Source: Rudaeicoccus suwonensis (GTDB lineage Bacteria; Actinomycetota; Actinomycetes; Actinomycetales; Dermatophilaceae). From it: a DNA stretch of 64,000 nt. The translations under genes and the position numbers were made by a program. The DNA is taken from NCBI RefSeq assembly GCF_007829035.1, contig NZ_VIVQ01000002.1:310001-374000 (forward strand), given 5' to 3'. Of this stretch, positions 24,090-33,133 are shown piece by piece (within the stretch, counting starts at the first letter, position 1; each line of letters starts with the position of its first letter). The notes under the pieces are model-generated. The model had not been told where the DNA came from and did no database searches. It worked only from the letters and a program-made list of their open reading frames with translations.

Positions 24090-27000
24090 ATGGCATCTGT
24101 GCAGGAACACCCCACCTTGAGGACGATTCGACGGATCGCGATCGTGAACCGTGGCGAGGCCGCGATGCGACTGATCCATGCCGTCCGGGACCACAACGCC
24201 GACGCTGCCATGACCGGCGGCGAGCCGATCCGCACCATCGCTCTGCACACCGACGGCGAGCGCGGCGCGATGTTCGTGCGCGAAGCCGATGAGGCCTACT
24301 CCATCGGACCGGCCGCGGCCCGCCCGTACCTCAACCACGACGTGCTCGCCGAAGCGCTGACGGCGACGAAAGCCGATGCGGTGTGGGTGGGTTGGGGTTT
24401 CGTCGCCGAGGATGCCGGCTTCGCCCAGCGCTGTCAGGACCTCGGCGTCACCTTCATCGGACCGAGCCCCAAGGCGATGCTCACCCTCGGCGACAAGATC
24501 GGTTCGAAGCTGATCGCCGAAGAGGTCGGGGTGCCCGTCGCGCCGTGGAGCGGTGGCGCCGTGCCGACCCTGCAGGAGGCGCACCGCCAGGCCGAACGCA
24601 TCGGTTTCCCGTTGATGCTGAAGGCCTCCGCCGGAGGTGGCGGACGCGGCATACGTGTCATTCGTTCGGCCGCCGACCTGGACGACGCCTTCGACCTGAC
24701 GCGCGACGAAGCCCTGCGCGCGTTCGGCAGCGATGTGGTCTTCCTCGAGCAGATGGTGAGCGGCGCCCGGCACGTCGAGGTGCAGGTCATCGCCGACAGC
24801 CACGACACCGCGTGGGCGCTCGGCGTGCGCGACTGCTCGGTGCAGCGCCGCAACCAGAAGGTCATCGAGGAATCCGCCTCACCGCTGCTGTCGCCCCAGC
24901 AGACCGGCGACCTCAAGGCGTCGGCCGAGCGCCTGGCTCAGGCCGTGGGCTACTGCGGCGCCGGCACGGTCGAATTCCTGTATCACCCGGAGCGCAAGAC
25001 GTTCTCGTTCCTTGAGGTCAACACCCGGCTGCAGGTCGAGCACCCGATCACCGAGATCACCACCGACACCGACCTCGTGCGTGCCCAGCTGTATGTCGCA
25101 GCCGGTGGTCGCCTCACCGGCGACAAGCCGGCCGAAGCAGGTCATGCGGTCGAGGCACGACTCAACGCCGAAGACCCGGACCGTGATTTTGCACCGTCAC
25201 CGGGCCGCATCGAACTGCTCGAACTGCCCGCCGGCCCCGGCATCCGCGTCGACACCGGGGTCAGTGAGGGCGACACGATTCCCGCCGACTTCGACTCGAT
25301 GATCGCCAAGATCATCGCGCACGGCAGCACCCGCGAGCAGGCACTGGCGCGGCTGGCGCGCGCGGTCGCCGAGACCTCTGTCGTCATCGAAGGAGGCGCG
25401 ACCAACAAGAGCTTCGTGCTCGACCTGCTCGCACAGCCGGAGGTGCTCGACGCAACTGCCGACACCGGCTGGATCGACCGGGTGCGAGCGCAGGGACGCC
25501 TTGTCGCAGAACGCCATTCGGGCGTAGCACTGATCGCCGCCGGCATCGAGGCATATGAGGACGACGAACTCGTCGAGGTCAGCCGGCTGCTGCAGACCGC
25601 GCGTGGCGGACGCCCGCAGGTGCAGCACCGGGTGGGCCGACCGATCGACCTGAAGCTGCGCGGCCGGGCCTACCGCGTCGCGGTCTCGCGCGTCGGCGCG
25701 CACCGCTTCCGGGTGACCGTGACCGCGGACGGCGAGCCCCACGTCGCAGACGTGGACGTCGAGGCCATGGGCCGCAACCGGATGCGTCTGACCCTCGCCG
25801 GTGAGAGTTTCCGGGTGCTGACCGCGACACACGGTCCGGTGCACTTCGTCGAGGTCGACGGAGTTGCGCACCGGGTCAGCCGCGACGAGGGGGGCGTGCT
25901 GCGTGCGCCCGCACCGGCGCTGGTGGTCGCCACTCCGGTGACGGTCGGAAGCCAGGTTGCTGCGGGTGCGCCCGTGATCGTGCTCGAGTCGATGAAGATG
26001 GAGACCCGGCTGGTCGCGCCGTTCGCCGCGGTCGTGCGGGAGTTGCCGGTGTCCGCCGGCAGTCAGGTCGAGACCGGCACTCCGCTGATCCGGCTCGAAC
26101 CCATCGGCGACGAAGAAGAAACGTCGAGCGACGGAGATGCTGTCGACCTCGAACTGCCTTCTGCCGAAGACGTTTCCGAGGACAAGATCGCGCGCGGTAT
26201 GGCGGACCTGCGTGCCGTCGTGCTCGGCTTCGACGTGTCCCCCGACGACGACGGCCACATGCTGCAGCACTATCTCGCAGCGCGTGACGCCGCTGCCGCG
26301 GACGGCACAGACGTCATCACCGCCGAGGTCGAACTCCTGCGCCTGTTCACCGACTTCGCCGACCTGAGCCGCAACCGGCTCGATGCCGACGAGATGCGCA
26401 ACGAGCTGCGGGTGCACAGCCCACGGGAGTACTTCCACAGCTACCTGCGCACGCTCGACCTCGAGCGCAGTGGTCTGCCGGACAGCTTCGCCGCCAAGCT
26501 GCAGGCGGTGCTCGTCCACTACGGGGTCACCGAACTCGACCGCACTCCCGAGCTGGAGGAGGCCGTCTTCCGTGTCTTCCTGGCTCAGCAGCGGTCCGCT
26601 CCGGACCTGAGCATCGTCGCGGCCATCCTGCGTCGGTGGCTGGTCGAGCCTGCACCGACCGGCGACGACGCTGCGCCGATCCGGGAAGCGCTGGACCGCC
26701 TGGCGTTCGCCATACAGGTGCGCTTCCCTGCGGCGGGTGACCTGGCGCGCAGCGTCCGCTTCCGCTGGTTCGACGAGCCTGTCGTCGCGCAGGAGCGCAC
26801 CGAGTTGCTGGCCGGCGTTCGCAGCGAAATCGACGCGCTGGCAACCGAACCCAACACGATCGACCGTGCTGAGCGAATGAACGCGCTCGCTGCGATCCCG
26901 GAACGCATCGTCAGCTTTCTCGCCGACCGTCTCGAGCACGGCGTGCCCACGAGCGAGCCGCTGCTGGAGGTGCTGATCCAACGGCACTACCGGGAGTATG

Positions 27001-29654
27001 AGCTGACGCACCTACGGTCGGTGAGCAGCGACAGCCGTCCCGCCGCGATCGCCGACTACGTGCTCGACGCGCGCCCGACGCATCTGGTGTCCACCCTGGG
27101 CCGGTTCGACGAGCTGACCCCGGACAGCAGTCTCAGCAGATCACTGACCCAGCTGGTCAGCGATCGCGCCGACGATCACCAGGCAGTCGTCGATCTCTAC
27201 GTGTCCTGGCCAGGTATGCCGGAGGACCCTGCTGCCGCGTCCGCCCAACTCGCACGCGCGCTGTCGTCGCTGCCCGTTGCCGGCGATGTGCGACGCATCG
27301 CTGTCGGCGCCTGCCCCGGTGGTCAGAGCCCGGTCAGCTACTTCACTTTCCGGCCGGACTCGTTCGGGGAGGACGTACCCGTCGACGAGTCGGGTGCGCT
27401 GCACGAGGACGAACTCGTGCGCGGTCTGCACCCGATGGTGGCGCGCCGACTCAACCTCTGGCGGCTGCGGGAGTTCGACATCACCCGCGTCGACGCGCCC
27501 GAGGATGTCGTCATCTATCACTGCGTCGCCAAGAACAACCCCGCCGACCAGCGCCTCGTCGCGATGGCGCAGGTGCGCGAATTGACAGTGGTGCGAGATG
27601 AATTCGGCGCGGTGGCGTCACTGCCGCAGATTGAGCGCACCATCGCCAACTGCGTCGAGGGCATCCGCCGCGGGCGGGCCGCGCTGCGGTCGCCGAAGGT
27701 CCACCTCGACATGAACCACGTCTGGGTGCACATCTGGCCACCGATCGACGCCGAGCTCGATCAGTTGACCGCGCTGAAGCGCGGCATCGCCCCGTTGACC
27801 GTCGGCGCAGGCATCGACGAGGTCGTCGCGCAGGGCCGGGTCGCGGCCGCGGACGGCGCGGTCATTCCCGTGGCGGCACGGTTCTACTACCAGCCGGGTG
27901 CCGGTGTGCAGTTCCGCGTCGAGGAGCCACCCACCGAATTGCTCTCTCCGCTGGACGATTACGCACAGACCGTGCTGCGTGCACGGCGGCGTGGCACGGT
28001 CTACCCCTACGAGTTGCAGGCGATGGTCGCCGGCACTGACGGCACCATCGTCGAGCACGACCTCGACGACACCGGCCGCCTCGTTCCGATCGACCGCGCC
28101 CCCGGTCTGAACTCCGTCGGCATCGTCGTGGGCGTCGTCACGACACCGACTGCGCTGCACCCGGAGGGCATCACCCGCGTCATACTCTGCGGCGATCCGA
28201 CCAAGGCACTCGGTGCGGTGTCCGAGGGCGAGTGCTCGCGGATCATCGCCGCGCTCGACCTCGCCGACGAGCTGGGAGTGCCGGTCGAGTGGTACGCCCT
28301 GTCGGCCGGCGCCCGCATCTCGATGGATTCGGGCACCGAGAACATGGACTGGGTCGCCAAGGCGCTCAAGCGGATCGTCGAATTCACCCAGGCGGGCGGC
28401 GAGATCAACGTCGTGGTGGCCGGCATCAATGTCGGCGCTCAGCCCTACTGGAACGCCGAGGCGACGATGCTGATGCACACCCGCGGCGTGCTGGTGATGA
28501 CTCCGGACAGCGCGATGGTGCTCACCGGCAAGCAGTCGTTGGACTTCTCCGGTGGCGTGTCGGCCGAGGACAACTTCGGCATCGGCGGCTACGACCGCGT
28601 CATGGGTCCGAACGGGCAGGCGCAGTATTGGGCGCCGGACCTCAAGGGCGCCCGTGACCTGCTGATCCAGCACTACGACTACACCTATCGCGCCAGTGGT
28701 GAAGAGTCGCCACGGTCGGCGATCAGCAATGACCCGATCGACCGTGACGTCACGGTGATGCCGCACGACGTGCCGGACAGCGACTTCACCACGATCGGTG
28801 AAATCTTCTCTGCCACAACGAATCCCGACCGCAAGAAGCCGTTCGACATACGTACGGTCATGCGAGCGCTTGCCGACCAGGATCAGCCGACGCTCGAGCG
28901 GTGGGCGGACATGGCCGATGCCGAGACGGCAGTGGTCTTCGATGCCCGCCTCGGTGGGCAGCCGGTGTGCATGCTCGGGATCGAGTCGCGCTCGGTGCCG
29001 CGTCGCGGGTTCCCGCCCACGGACGGACCAGAGACCTACACCGCAGGCACGCTGTTCCCCCGCTCGTCGAAGAAGGCCGCGCGGGCCATCAACGCCGCCA
29101 GCGGCAACCGGCCGGTCGTCGTGCTGGCGAACCTCTCCGGATTCGACGGCTCGCCGGACTCGATGCGCAACCTGCAGTTGGAGTATGGCGCCGAAATCGG
29201 CCGGGCCATCGTGAACTTCGACGGCCGCATCGTGTTCTGCGTGATCTCGCGCTATCACGGTGGCGCCTTCGTCGTGTTCTCCAAGGCGCTCAACCCGCGT
29301 ATGACGGTGCTGGCGATCGAGGGCTCCTACGCCTCCGTGCTCGGCGGCGCGCCCGCTGCGGCGGTCGTCTTCGCTCGCGACGTCGACGCGCGCACTGCGG
29401 CCGACCCCCGGGTGGCCGATCTGGCGACGCGGTTGCGTGAGGTACCCCAGGCCGAACGCGCTTCCGTCGCAGCGGAACTCACCGAGGTGCGCACCGCCGT
29501 GCGCGCGGAGAAGATCGGTGAGGTGGCGGCGGAGTTCGACGGCATCCACAACATCCACCGGGCAGTGGAGGTCGGATCCGTCGACGCGGTCATCGAGGCC
29601 TCGGAGCTTCGTCCGCGCATCATCGGTGCGCTGACTGCCGCGCCGCGCGACTGA
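24090..29654 (+). CDS. Single-chain multidomain acyl-CoA (acetyl-CoA) carboxylase
   Basis: A 1854-residue biotin enzyme that fixes bicarbonate onto an acyl-CoA. Biotin carboxylase covers about 1-460 (RIAIVNRGEAAMRLIHAVRD, ATP-grasp loop KASAGGGGRGIRVI, EVNTRLQVEHPITE). The biotin carrier domain has its biotinyl Lys636 in VLESMKMETRL. A central helical domain (about 690-1170) resembles the central region of eukaryotic ACC. Carboxyltransferase N- and C-halves follow (about 1200-1830; GARISMDSGTEN, GNRPVVVLANLSGF, ISRYHGGAFVVFSKALNP). The architecture is that of bacterial single-chain carboxylases called YCC. ATG 24090 follows GGGAGG. The acyl substrate cannot be told. Separate AccA-type subunits presumably exist elsewhere. 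Confidence 0.88.
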   Translation: MASVQEHPTLRTIRRIAIVNRGEAAMRLIHAVRDHNADAAMTGGEPIRTIALHTDGERGAMFVREADEAYSIGPAAARPYLNHDVLAEALTATKADAVWVGWGFVAEDAGFAQRCQDLGVTFIGPSPKAMLTLGDKIGSKLIAEEVGVPVAPWSGGAVPTLQEAHRQAERIGFPLMLKASAGGGGRGIRVIRSAADLDDAFDLTRDEALRAFGSDVVFLEQMVSGARHVEVQVIADSHDTAWALGVRDCSVQRRNQKVIEESASPLLSPQQTGDLKASAERLAQAVGYCGAGTVEFLYHPERKTFSFLEVNTRLQVEHPITEITTDTDLVRAQLYVAAGGRLTGDKPAEAGHAVEARLNAEDPDRDFAPSPGRIELLELPAGPGIRVDTGVSEGDTIPADFDSMIAKIIAHGSTREQALARLARAVAETSVVIEGGATNKSFVLDLLAQPEVLDATADTGWIDRVRAQGRLVAERHSGVALIAAGIEAYEDDELVEVSRLLQTARGGRPQVQHRVGRPIDLKLRGRAYRVAVSRVGAHRFRVTVTADGEPHVADVDVEAMGRNRMRLTLAGESFRVLTATHGPVHFVEVDGVAHRVSRDEGGVLRAPAPALVVATPVTVGSQVAAGAPVIVLESMKMETRLVAPFAAVVRELPVSAGSQVETGTPLIRLEPIGDEEETSSDGDAVDLELPSAEDVSEDKIARGMADLRAVVLGFDVSPDDDGHMLQHYLAARDAAAADGTDVITAEVELLRLFTDFADLSRNRLDADEMRNELRVHSPREYFHSYLRTLDLERSGLPDSFAAKLQAVLVHYGVTELDRTPELEEAVFRVFLAQQRSAPDLSIVAAILRRWLVEPAPTGDDAAPIREALDRLAFAIQVRFPAAGDLARSVRFRWFDEPVVAQERTELLAGVRSEIDALATEPNTIDRAERMNALAAIPERIVSFLADRLEHGVPTSEPLLEVLIQRHYREYELTHLRSVSSDSRPAAIADYVLDARPTHLVSTLGRFDELTPDSSLSRSLTQLVSDRADDHQAVVDLYVSWPGMPEDPAAASAQLARALSSLPVAGDVRRIAVGACPGGQSPVSYFTFRPDSFGEDVPVDESGALHEDELVRGLHPMVARRLNLWRLREFDITRVDAPEDVVIYHCVAKNNPADQRLVAMAQVRELTVVRDEFGAVASLPQIERTIANCVEGIRRGRAALRSPKVHLDMNHVWVHIWPPIDAELDQLTALKRGIAPLTVGAGIDEVVAQGRVAAADGAVIPVAARFYYQPGAGVQFRVEEPPTELLSPLDDYAQTVLRARRRGTVYPYELQAMVAGTDGTIVEHDLDDTGRLVPIDRAPGLNSVGIVVGVVTTPTALHPEGITRVILCGDPTKALGAVSEGECSRIIAALDLADELGVPVEWYALSAGARISMDSGTENMDWVAKALKRIVEFTQAGGEINVVVAGINVGAQPYWNAEATMLMHTRGVLVMTPDSAMVLTGKQSLDFSGGVSAEDNFGIGGYDRVMGPNGQAQYWAPDLKGARDLLIQHYDYTYRASGEESPRSAISNDPIDRDVTVMPHDVPDSDFTTIGEIFSATTNPDRKKPFDIRTVMRALADQDQPTLERWADMADAETAVVFDARLGGQPVCMLGIESRSVPRRGFPPTDGPETYTAGTLFPRSSKKAARAINAASGNRPVVVLANLSGFDGSPDSMRNLQLEYGAEIGRAIVNFDGRIVFCVISRYHGGAFVVFSKALNPRMTVLAIEGSYASVLGGAPAAAVVFARDVDARTAADPRVADLATRLREVPQAERASVAAELTEVRTAVRAEKIGEVAAEFDGIHNIHRAVEVGSVDAVIEASELRPRIIGALTAAPRD

Positions 29655-29718
29655 AGGTGGAGCGCCGGAGCGGGCGGTGTATGCCGCTCCCCCGGCGCCG
29701 CCTCGTAGCGTCAACGTG

Positions 29719-29809
29719 GTCCGCTCGCGCCGTGACGTGTCATCGATTTCTCCGAGTGACGTCGAGGTCTCGACGTCACTCGGAGAAGTCGATGACACCC
29801 TGAGCGGAC
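29719..29809. repeat. Very large near-perfect inverted repeat between convergent genes
   Basis: The arms at 29737-29765 and 29770-29798 are 29 bp each, complementary except one T/G position, with a GGTC loop. Further out, GTCCGCTC (29719-29726) pairs with GAGCGGAC (29802-29809). It lies between the carboxylase stop and the 3' end of the convergent lipoprotein gene and could terminate both. Its length is far beyond an ordinary terminator, so a MITE-like or solo-inverted-repeat origin is possible. Confidence 0.65.
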
Positions 29810-29822
29810 TACGACGGAGCCC

Positions 29823-30353
29823 TCATGCTCCTGGCGGTGCGAAATCTGGGCACGACCCACCGCGTGCCGCGACGGCGATCCCGCTCTTCGCGGTGACCTC
29901 GGCTGCGCCTCGCGATGTCTTGTAGGCGACATAGAAGCCGTCGGACCAATGGCTGAAAACATTCGGATCCTTGGCGCGGACTTCCAGCGCCACCAATGCC
30001 ACTCTGCCGGCGCCCACCACTGTCGGCGCATTGCCCGGCTTTGCCCACGGAGTACCGATTCCCTGCGGAATCTCTGCCTTGGGGACTGGAATGACCCACC
30101 AGTCGACGACCCTGAACGGGCTGGACTTCGGCATGGACACGCCGGTTATATGCGCAGTCAAACCGGTCTCGTTCTTGATCTCGATCGGCAGGAACGTCTG
30201 CAGTCCGTTGGCCAATGCGGGAGTGCACGCGGCATCCCCGCTTTCGTCGACCATGCCGCCATCCAGGGCGACCCTGGTCGAGGCGCGGCATCCGGTGACC
30301 GCTGTCAGCGTGAGAACGACTGCACCCGCCGACAGCATTCGAGTGACCTTCAT
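29823..30353 (-). CDS. Lipoprotein of unknown function
   Basis: A 176-residue secreted lipoprotein. The signal peptide ends in the lipobox LTAVTGC (Cys22). The mature part is beta-rich with two further Cys (DAACTPALANG and GGSCPDF near the C-terminus), which may pair. ATG 30353 follows AAGGGGGAG; upstream in-frame starts lack a site. I do not recognise the family. It is divergent from the DyP peroxidase gene, with about 160 bp between. Confidence 0.68.
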   Translation of the reverse strand: MKVTRMLSAGAVVLTLTAVTGCRASTRVALDGGMVDESGDAACTPALANGLQTFLPIEIKNETGLTAHITGVSMPKSSPFRVVDWWVIPVPKAEIPQGIGTPWAKPGNAPTVVGAGRVALVALEVRAKDPNVFSHWSDGFYVAYKTSRGAAEVTAKSGIAVAARGGSCPDFAPPGA

Positions 30354-30516
30354 GAGCGCGCTCCCCCTTGCGGCATACCTGACGGGTATGTCGAAACACC
30401 CGTCACCGGTGACCAGATCATGGCACGCGCGCGGCCTCTCGCACGCGACTTCGGGCTCACTGCCGTAATGTCGTCGAGGGCCCACGTGGCCCGCGATGCA
30501 CACGAGAGGAAGCTCC

Positions 30517-31443
30517 ATGGTCGTTCAGCAGATCGTCGCCCGACCGACCAGGACAGCGATGTTCCTCGTCCTGACGGTGGCGCCGGGCAGCGAAGGCGCA
30601 GTACGCGAGTTCATCACCAATGTCTCCGGCCTGACCCGCACCGTGTCCTTCCGAGTGCCCGACGACCAGCTGATCTGCGTCACAGGGATCGGTGCACACC
30701 TGTGGGACCGCATGTTCGACCTGCCACGTCCGCGCGGCCTGCACCCCTTCCAGCCGATCGTCGGCGCCAACCACACCGCCGTGTCGACGCCGGGTGACCT
30801 GTTGTTCCATCTGCGCGCAGACAGCCTTGATCTGTGTTTCGAGCTGGCACATCTGATCACCGACGCGCTGAAGGACCACGTGACAGTGGTCGACGAAGTG
30901 CACGGCTTCAAGTTCTTCGACGAACGTGATCTGCTCGGATTCGTCGACGGCACAGAGAATCCCGAGGCCGACGACGCCGTTGCGGCCGTCACGATCGGCA
31001 ACGATGACGAGGCGTATGCCGGTGGAAGTTACGTCATCGTGCAGCGCTATCTGCACGACCTCGACGCCTGGAACGCCCTCTCGACCGAGGAGCAGGAACG
31101 CGCCATCGGCCGTCGCAAGGTCAACGACCTCGAAATCCCTGATGCGGACAAGGCTGCTGATGCGCACATCGCGCTTGCGTCGGTGGACGACGCCGATGGC
31201 AACCAGCAGCAGATCGTGCGCGACAACATGCCGTTCGGCCGGATCGGTGCCGACGAGTTCGGCACGTACTTCATCGGTTACGCCAAGGACCCTGCCATCA
31301 CCGAACGGATGCTGCATCGCATGTTCGTCGGCGAGCCTCCCGGCACCTCCGACCGGATCCTCGACTTCTCCACCCCGCGCACCGGCAGCCTGTACTTCGT
31401 GCCCAGCGCCGCCTTCCTGGATGAGGACCACCCAGCAGTATGA
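30517..31443 (+). CDS. Dye-decolorizing (DyP-type) peroxidase
   Basis: A 308-residue heme peroxidase of the short, class B-like DyP type. The GxxDG motif is GFVDGTENPEADD with the catalytic Asp144. The proximal heme His is probably in KAADAHIALASVDD, and the distal Arg in QQIVRDNMPFG. Peroxide-dependent oxidation of dyes or lignin-like phenols is typical; physiological substrates are uncertain. There is no Tat signal, and the C-terminus (AAFLDEDHPAV) lacks a clear encapsulin-targeting tail; no encapsulin gene is near. ATG 30517 follows GAGAGGAAG. Its stop overlaps the start of the next gene (ATGA). Confidence 0.9.
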   Translation: MVVQQIVARPTRTAMFLVLTVAPGSEGAVREFITNVSGLTRTVSFRVPDDQLICVTGIGAHLWDRMFDLPRPRGLHPFQPIVGANHTAVSTPGDLLFHLRADSLDLCFELAHLITDALKDHVTVVDEVHGFKFFDERDLLGFVDGTENPEADDAVAAVTIGNDDEAYAGGSYVIVQRYLHDLDAWNALSTEEQERAIGRRKVNDLEIPDADKAADAHIALASVDDADGNQQQIVRDNMPFGRIGADEFGTYFIGYAKDPAITERMLHRMFVGEPPGTSDRILDFSTPRTGSLYFVPSAAFLDEDHPAV

Positions 31444-32675
31444 CGCCGGCCCCACCTGACGACGCTGATCCAAAAGGCAAACCGCACAAGCGGATTCGAC
31501 CACACCTTCCCAGTCGTGATGCGCTACGCGCTCCTGGCATACCGGAGGCTGCTGCACGTCGAATCCCACGACGAAAGTCCAAGGTCGACCTCAGCGGCTG
31601 GTCGGCACCCGAACTCACCGCCTATCTCCGCACACCCAAGGGCGGGCTCGAACCACCGCGACGAGCCGGGTATGACGCAGTGCGCATCGCCAACGCGCTG
31701 TCCGGCATGTTGCCCACCGAGGCTGTGCTGCTCGCACGGGCTATCGCAGATGCCGCGCCACCGCCGAGCGAATACCTCAGCCCGACCCTGCAAGCCATCG
31801 TGTGCGACTACCTGACCGACACGCTCGTGGCCTTCCGCGGCGGTGGCCGAGTTGCCACCGACACGAGCACAGCGCTGGTGCTCGAACAGTTGCGCCTGCT
31901 GCATCGGGTCACCGGCGAGGTGCAGCGCGCGGAGGCCGAGCACAACGAGCGCGAGTTACGGGTCCAGGAGCGCTTCCTGCGCGAAAGGTTCGCCACCTCG
32001 CAGCCGAATCCCCTTGACCTCGGACCTGATCCGGCCGGACCGCCCCGCGACCGCATGTCAGTGCCCAATCGCCCGGCGTTCTCGCGCCAGCCTGCTGACA
32101 AGGTCGTCACACCAGCGGCCGATCTCGCTGCGTCCAAGGGCGTTGCGCATCACCAGCTGCAGGTGGACGGCGACCCGACTGCGCTGCTCACGCCCTCAGG
32201 CAAGAGCCGCGACAAGTTGAGATTGCGTCTTGCGGTGCCGACCGGAATCCCGGTCACGCTCGGATACGTGGTCGAAAGACACACTGGCGCCATCGAATTC
32301 GCGACCTCCGTGCGTCGCATCATCGGAATCGCGCGACGGCGGCAATCCGGCTTCGGCGCGGCTCAGGTCGACGTGTCACTGGAACTGCCGACCGACGGCC
32401 TGCGCCGGTTCGTCGTCTATGCGACCAGCCGAGGCACCGCGACAGCAACTGATGCAGTGCTGTTCGTCAGGGGTGACGATGAATCCGCCGAAATGCCAAC
32501 ACTGCTCGCGCGGCGGCCGATGGTGCAGACGACCGTGGTGGCTTCTGGCCATGACACCGGTGAGGGCCTCCTGCTGCGCAACGAGTCACTGGTGTTCGGC
32601 GACCTGCACAGCGCCTGCGATGCCTACGGGTTCACCAAGATCACCTGGATCGCGCCGGACACGCCTGCGGTCTGA
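31440..32675 (+). CDS. Unknown protein translationally coupled to the DyP peroxidase
   Basis: A 411-residue soluble protein. The N-terminus is basic and Pro-rich (about 1-60). A helical part follows (about 70-190) with a charged stretch, QRAEAEHNERELRVQERFLRE-like, that should form a coiled coil, then a linker. The C-terminal half (about 240-410) is beta-rich. No family or catalytic motif was recognised and there is no signal peptide or membrane helix. The ATG lies in the peroxidase stop (ATGA), so the two proteins are probably made together; a partner or cargo-binding role is only a guess. Confidence 0.6.
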   Translation: MTPAPPDDADPKGKPHKRIRPHLPSRDALRAPGIPEAAARRIPRRKSKVDLSGWSAPELTAYLRTPKGGLEPPRRAGYDAVRIANALSGMLPTEAVLLARAIADAAPPPSEYLSPTLQAIVCDYLTDTLVAFRGGGRVATDTSTALVLEQLRLLHRVTGEVQRAEAEHNERELRVQERFLRERFATSQPNPLDLGPDPAGPPRDRMSVPNRPAFSRQPADKVVTPAADLAASKGVAHHQLQVDGDPTALLTPSGKSRDKLRLRLAVPTGIPVTLGYVVERHTGAIEFATSVRRIIGIARRRQSGFGAAQVDVSLELPTDGLRRFVVYATSRGTATATDAVLFVRGDDESAEMPTLLARRPMVQTTVVASGHDTGEGLLLRNESLVFGDLHSACDAYGFTKITWIAPDTPAV

Positions 32676-32718
32676 GGGCGTTCTCTGACCGCGGCCGAGT
32701 ACCGGCGAATCAGGGAAA

Positions 32719-33042
32719 TCAGCTGGTACTGCTGGGAATCGCCTGCAATGCGGCAGACGTCACAGGGTCGACGAGGTCGTCCCAGTCATGGTGGTCTGCG
32801 ACATACTTCTTGACGAAAGAGCACACCGGCACGATCCGCAGACCGTCGGCACGAGTGGCGTCGAGAGCCTGGTGCACGACCGTCCCGGCCAGACCGCGTC
32901 CCTTGTAGGCGTCCTCGATGATGGTGTGGAAGAAGATGCGCTGCCCGTCGTGGTCGACGTACTGCGCAAATCCGGCGACACCGTCATCGGTGGTGATCTC
33001 AAAGCGCGGTGGGGCGGACTCCTGCGTCACGGTTTCGCTCAT
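32719..33042 (-). CDS. GNAT-fold N-acetyltransferase (small YjdJ-like type)
   Basis: A 107-residue protein of the minimal GNAT family found in many bacteria and in human GNAT-like proteins. FAQYVDHDGQRIFFHTIIED is the beta sheet; AYKGRGLAGTVVHQALDATR is the acetyl-CoA loop; IVPVCSFVKKYVADHHDWDD is the conserved C-S-F-V-x-K-Y region. ATG 33042 follows GGAGG. It is a single gene, convergent with the DyP operon. The substrate is unknown. Confidence 0.85.
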   Translation of the reverse strand: MSETVTQESAPPRFEITTDDGVAGFAQYVDHDGQRIFFHTIIEDAYKGRGLAGTVVHQALDATRADGLRIVPVCSFVKKYVADHHDWDDLVDPVTSAALQAIPSSTS

Positions 33043-33133
33043 GCCTCCACCCTCGCACACGGGCCGGTCGCGGTCGCCTCCCGCGCGGAAACCTTCTGCC
33101 GCACGGTCTGACGACCGCTACCACGCGCCCGTC

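Noticed and set aside
22959-24803. A 614-codon open frame on the minus strand
   Set aside because: It lies opposite a permease gene and the carboxylase start, has an Arg/His/Asp-rich composition with no motif, and is typical antisense shadow in high-GC DNA.
27618-29798. A 726-codon open frame on the minus strand
   Set aside because: It is the reverse of the carboxyltransferase half of the carboxylase; composition and lack of motifs show it is not a gene.
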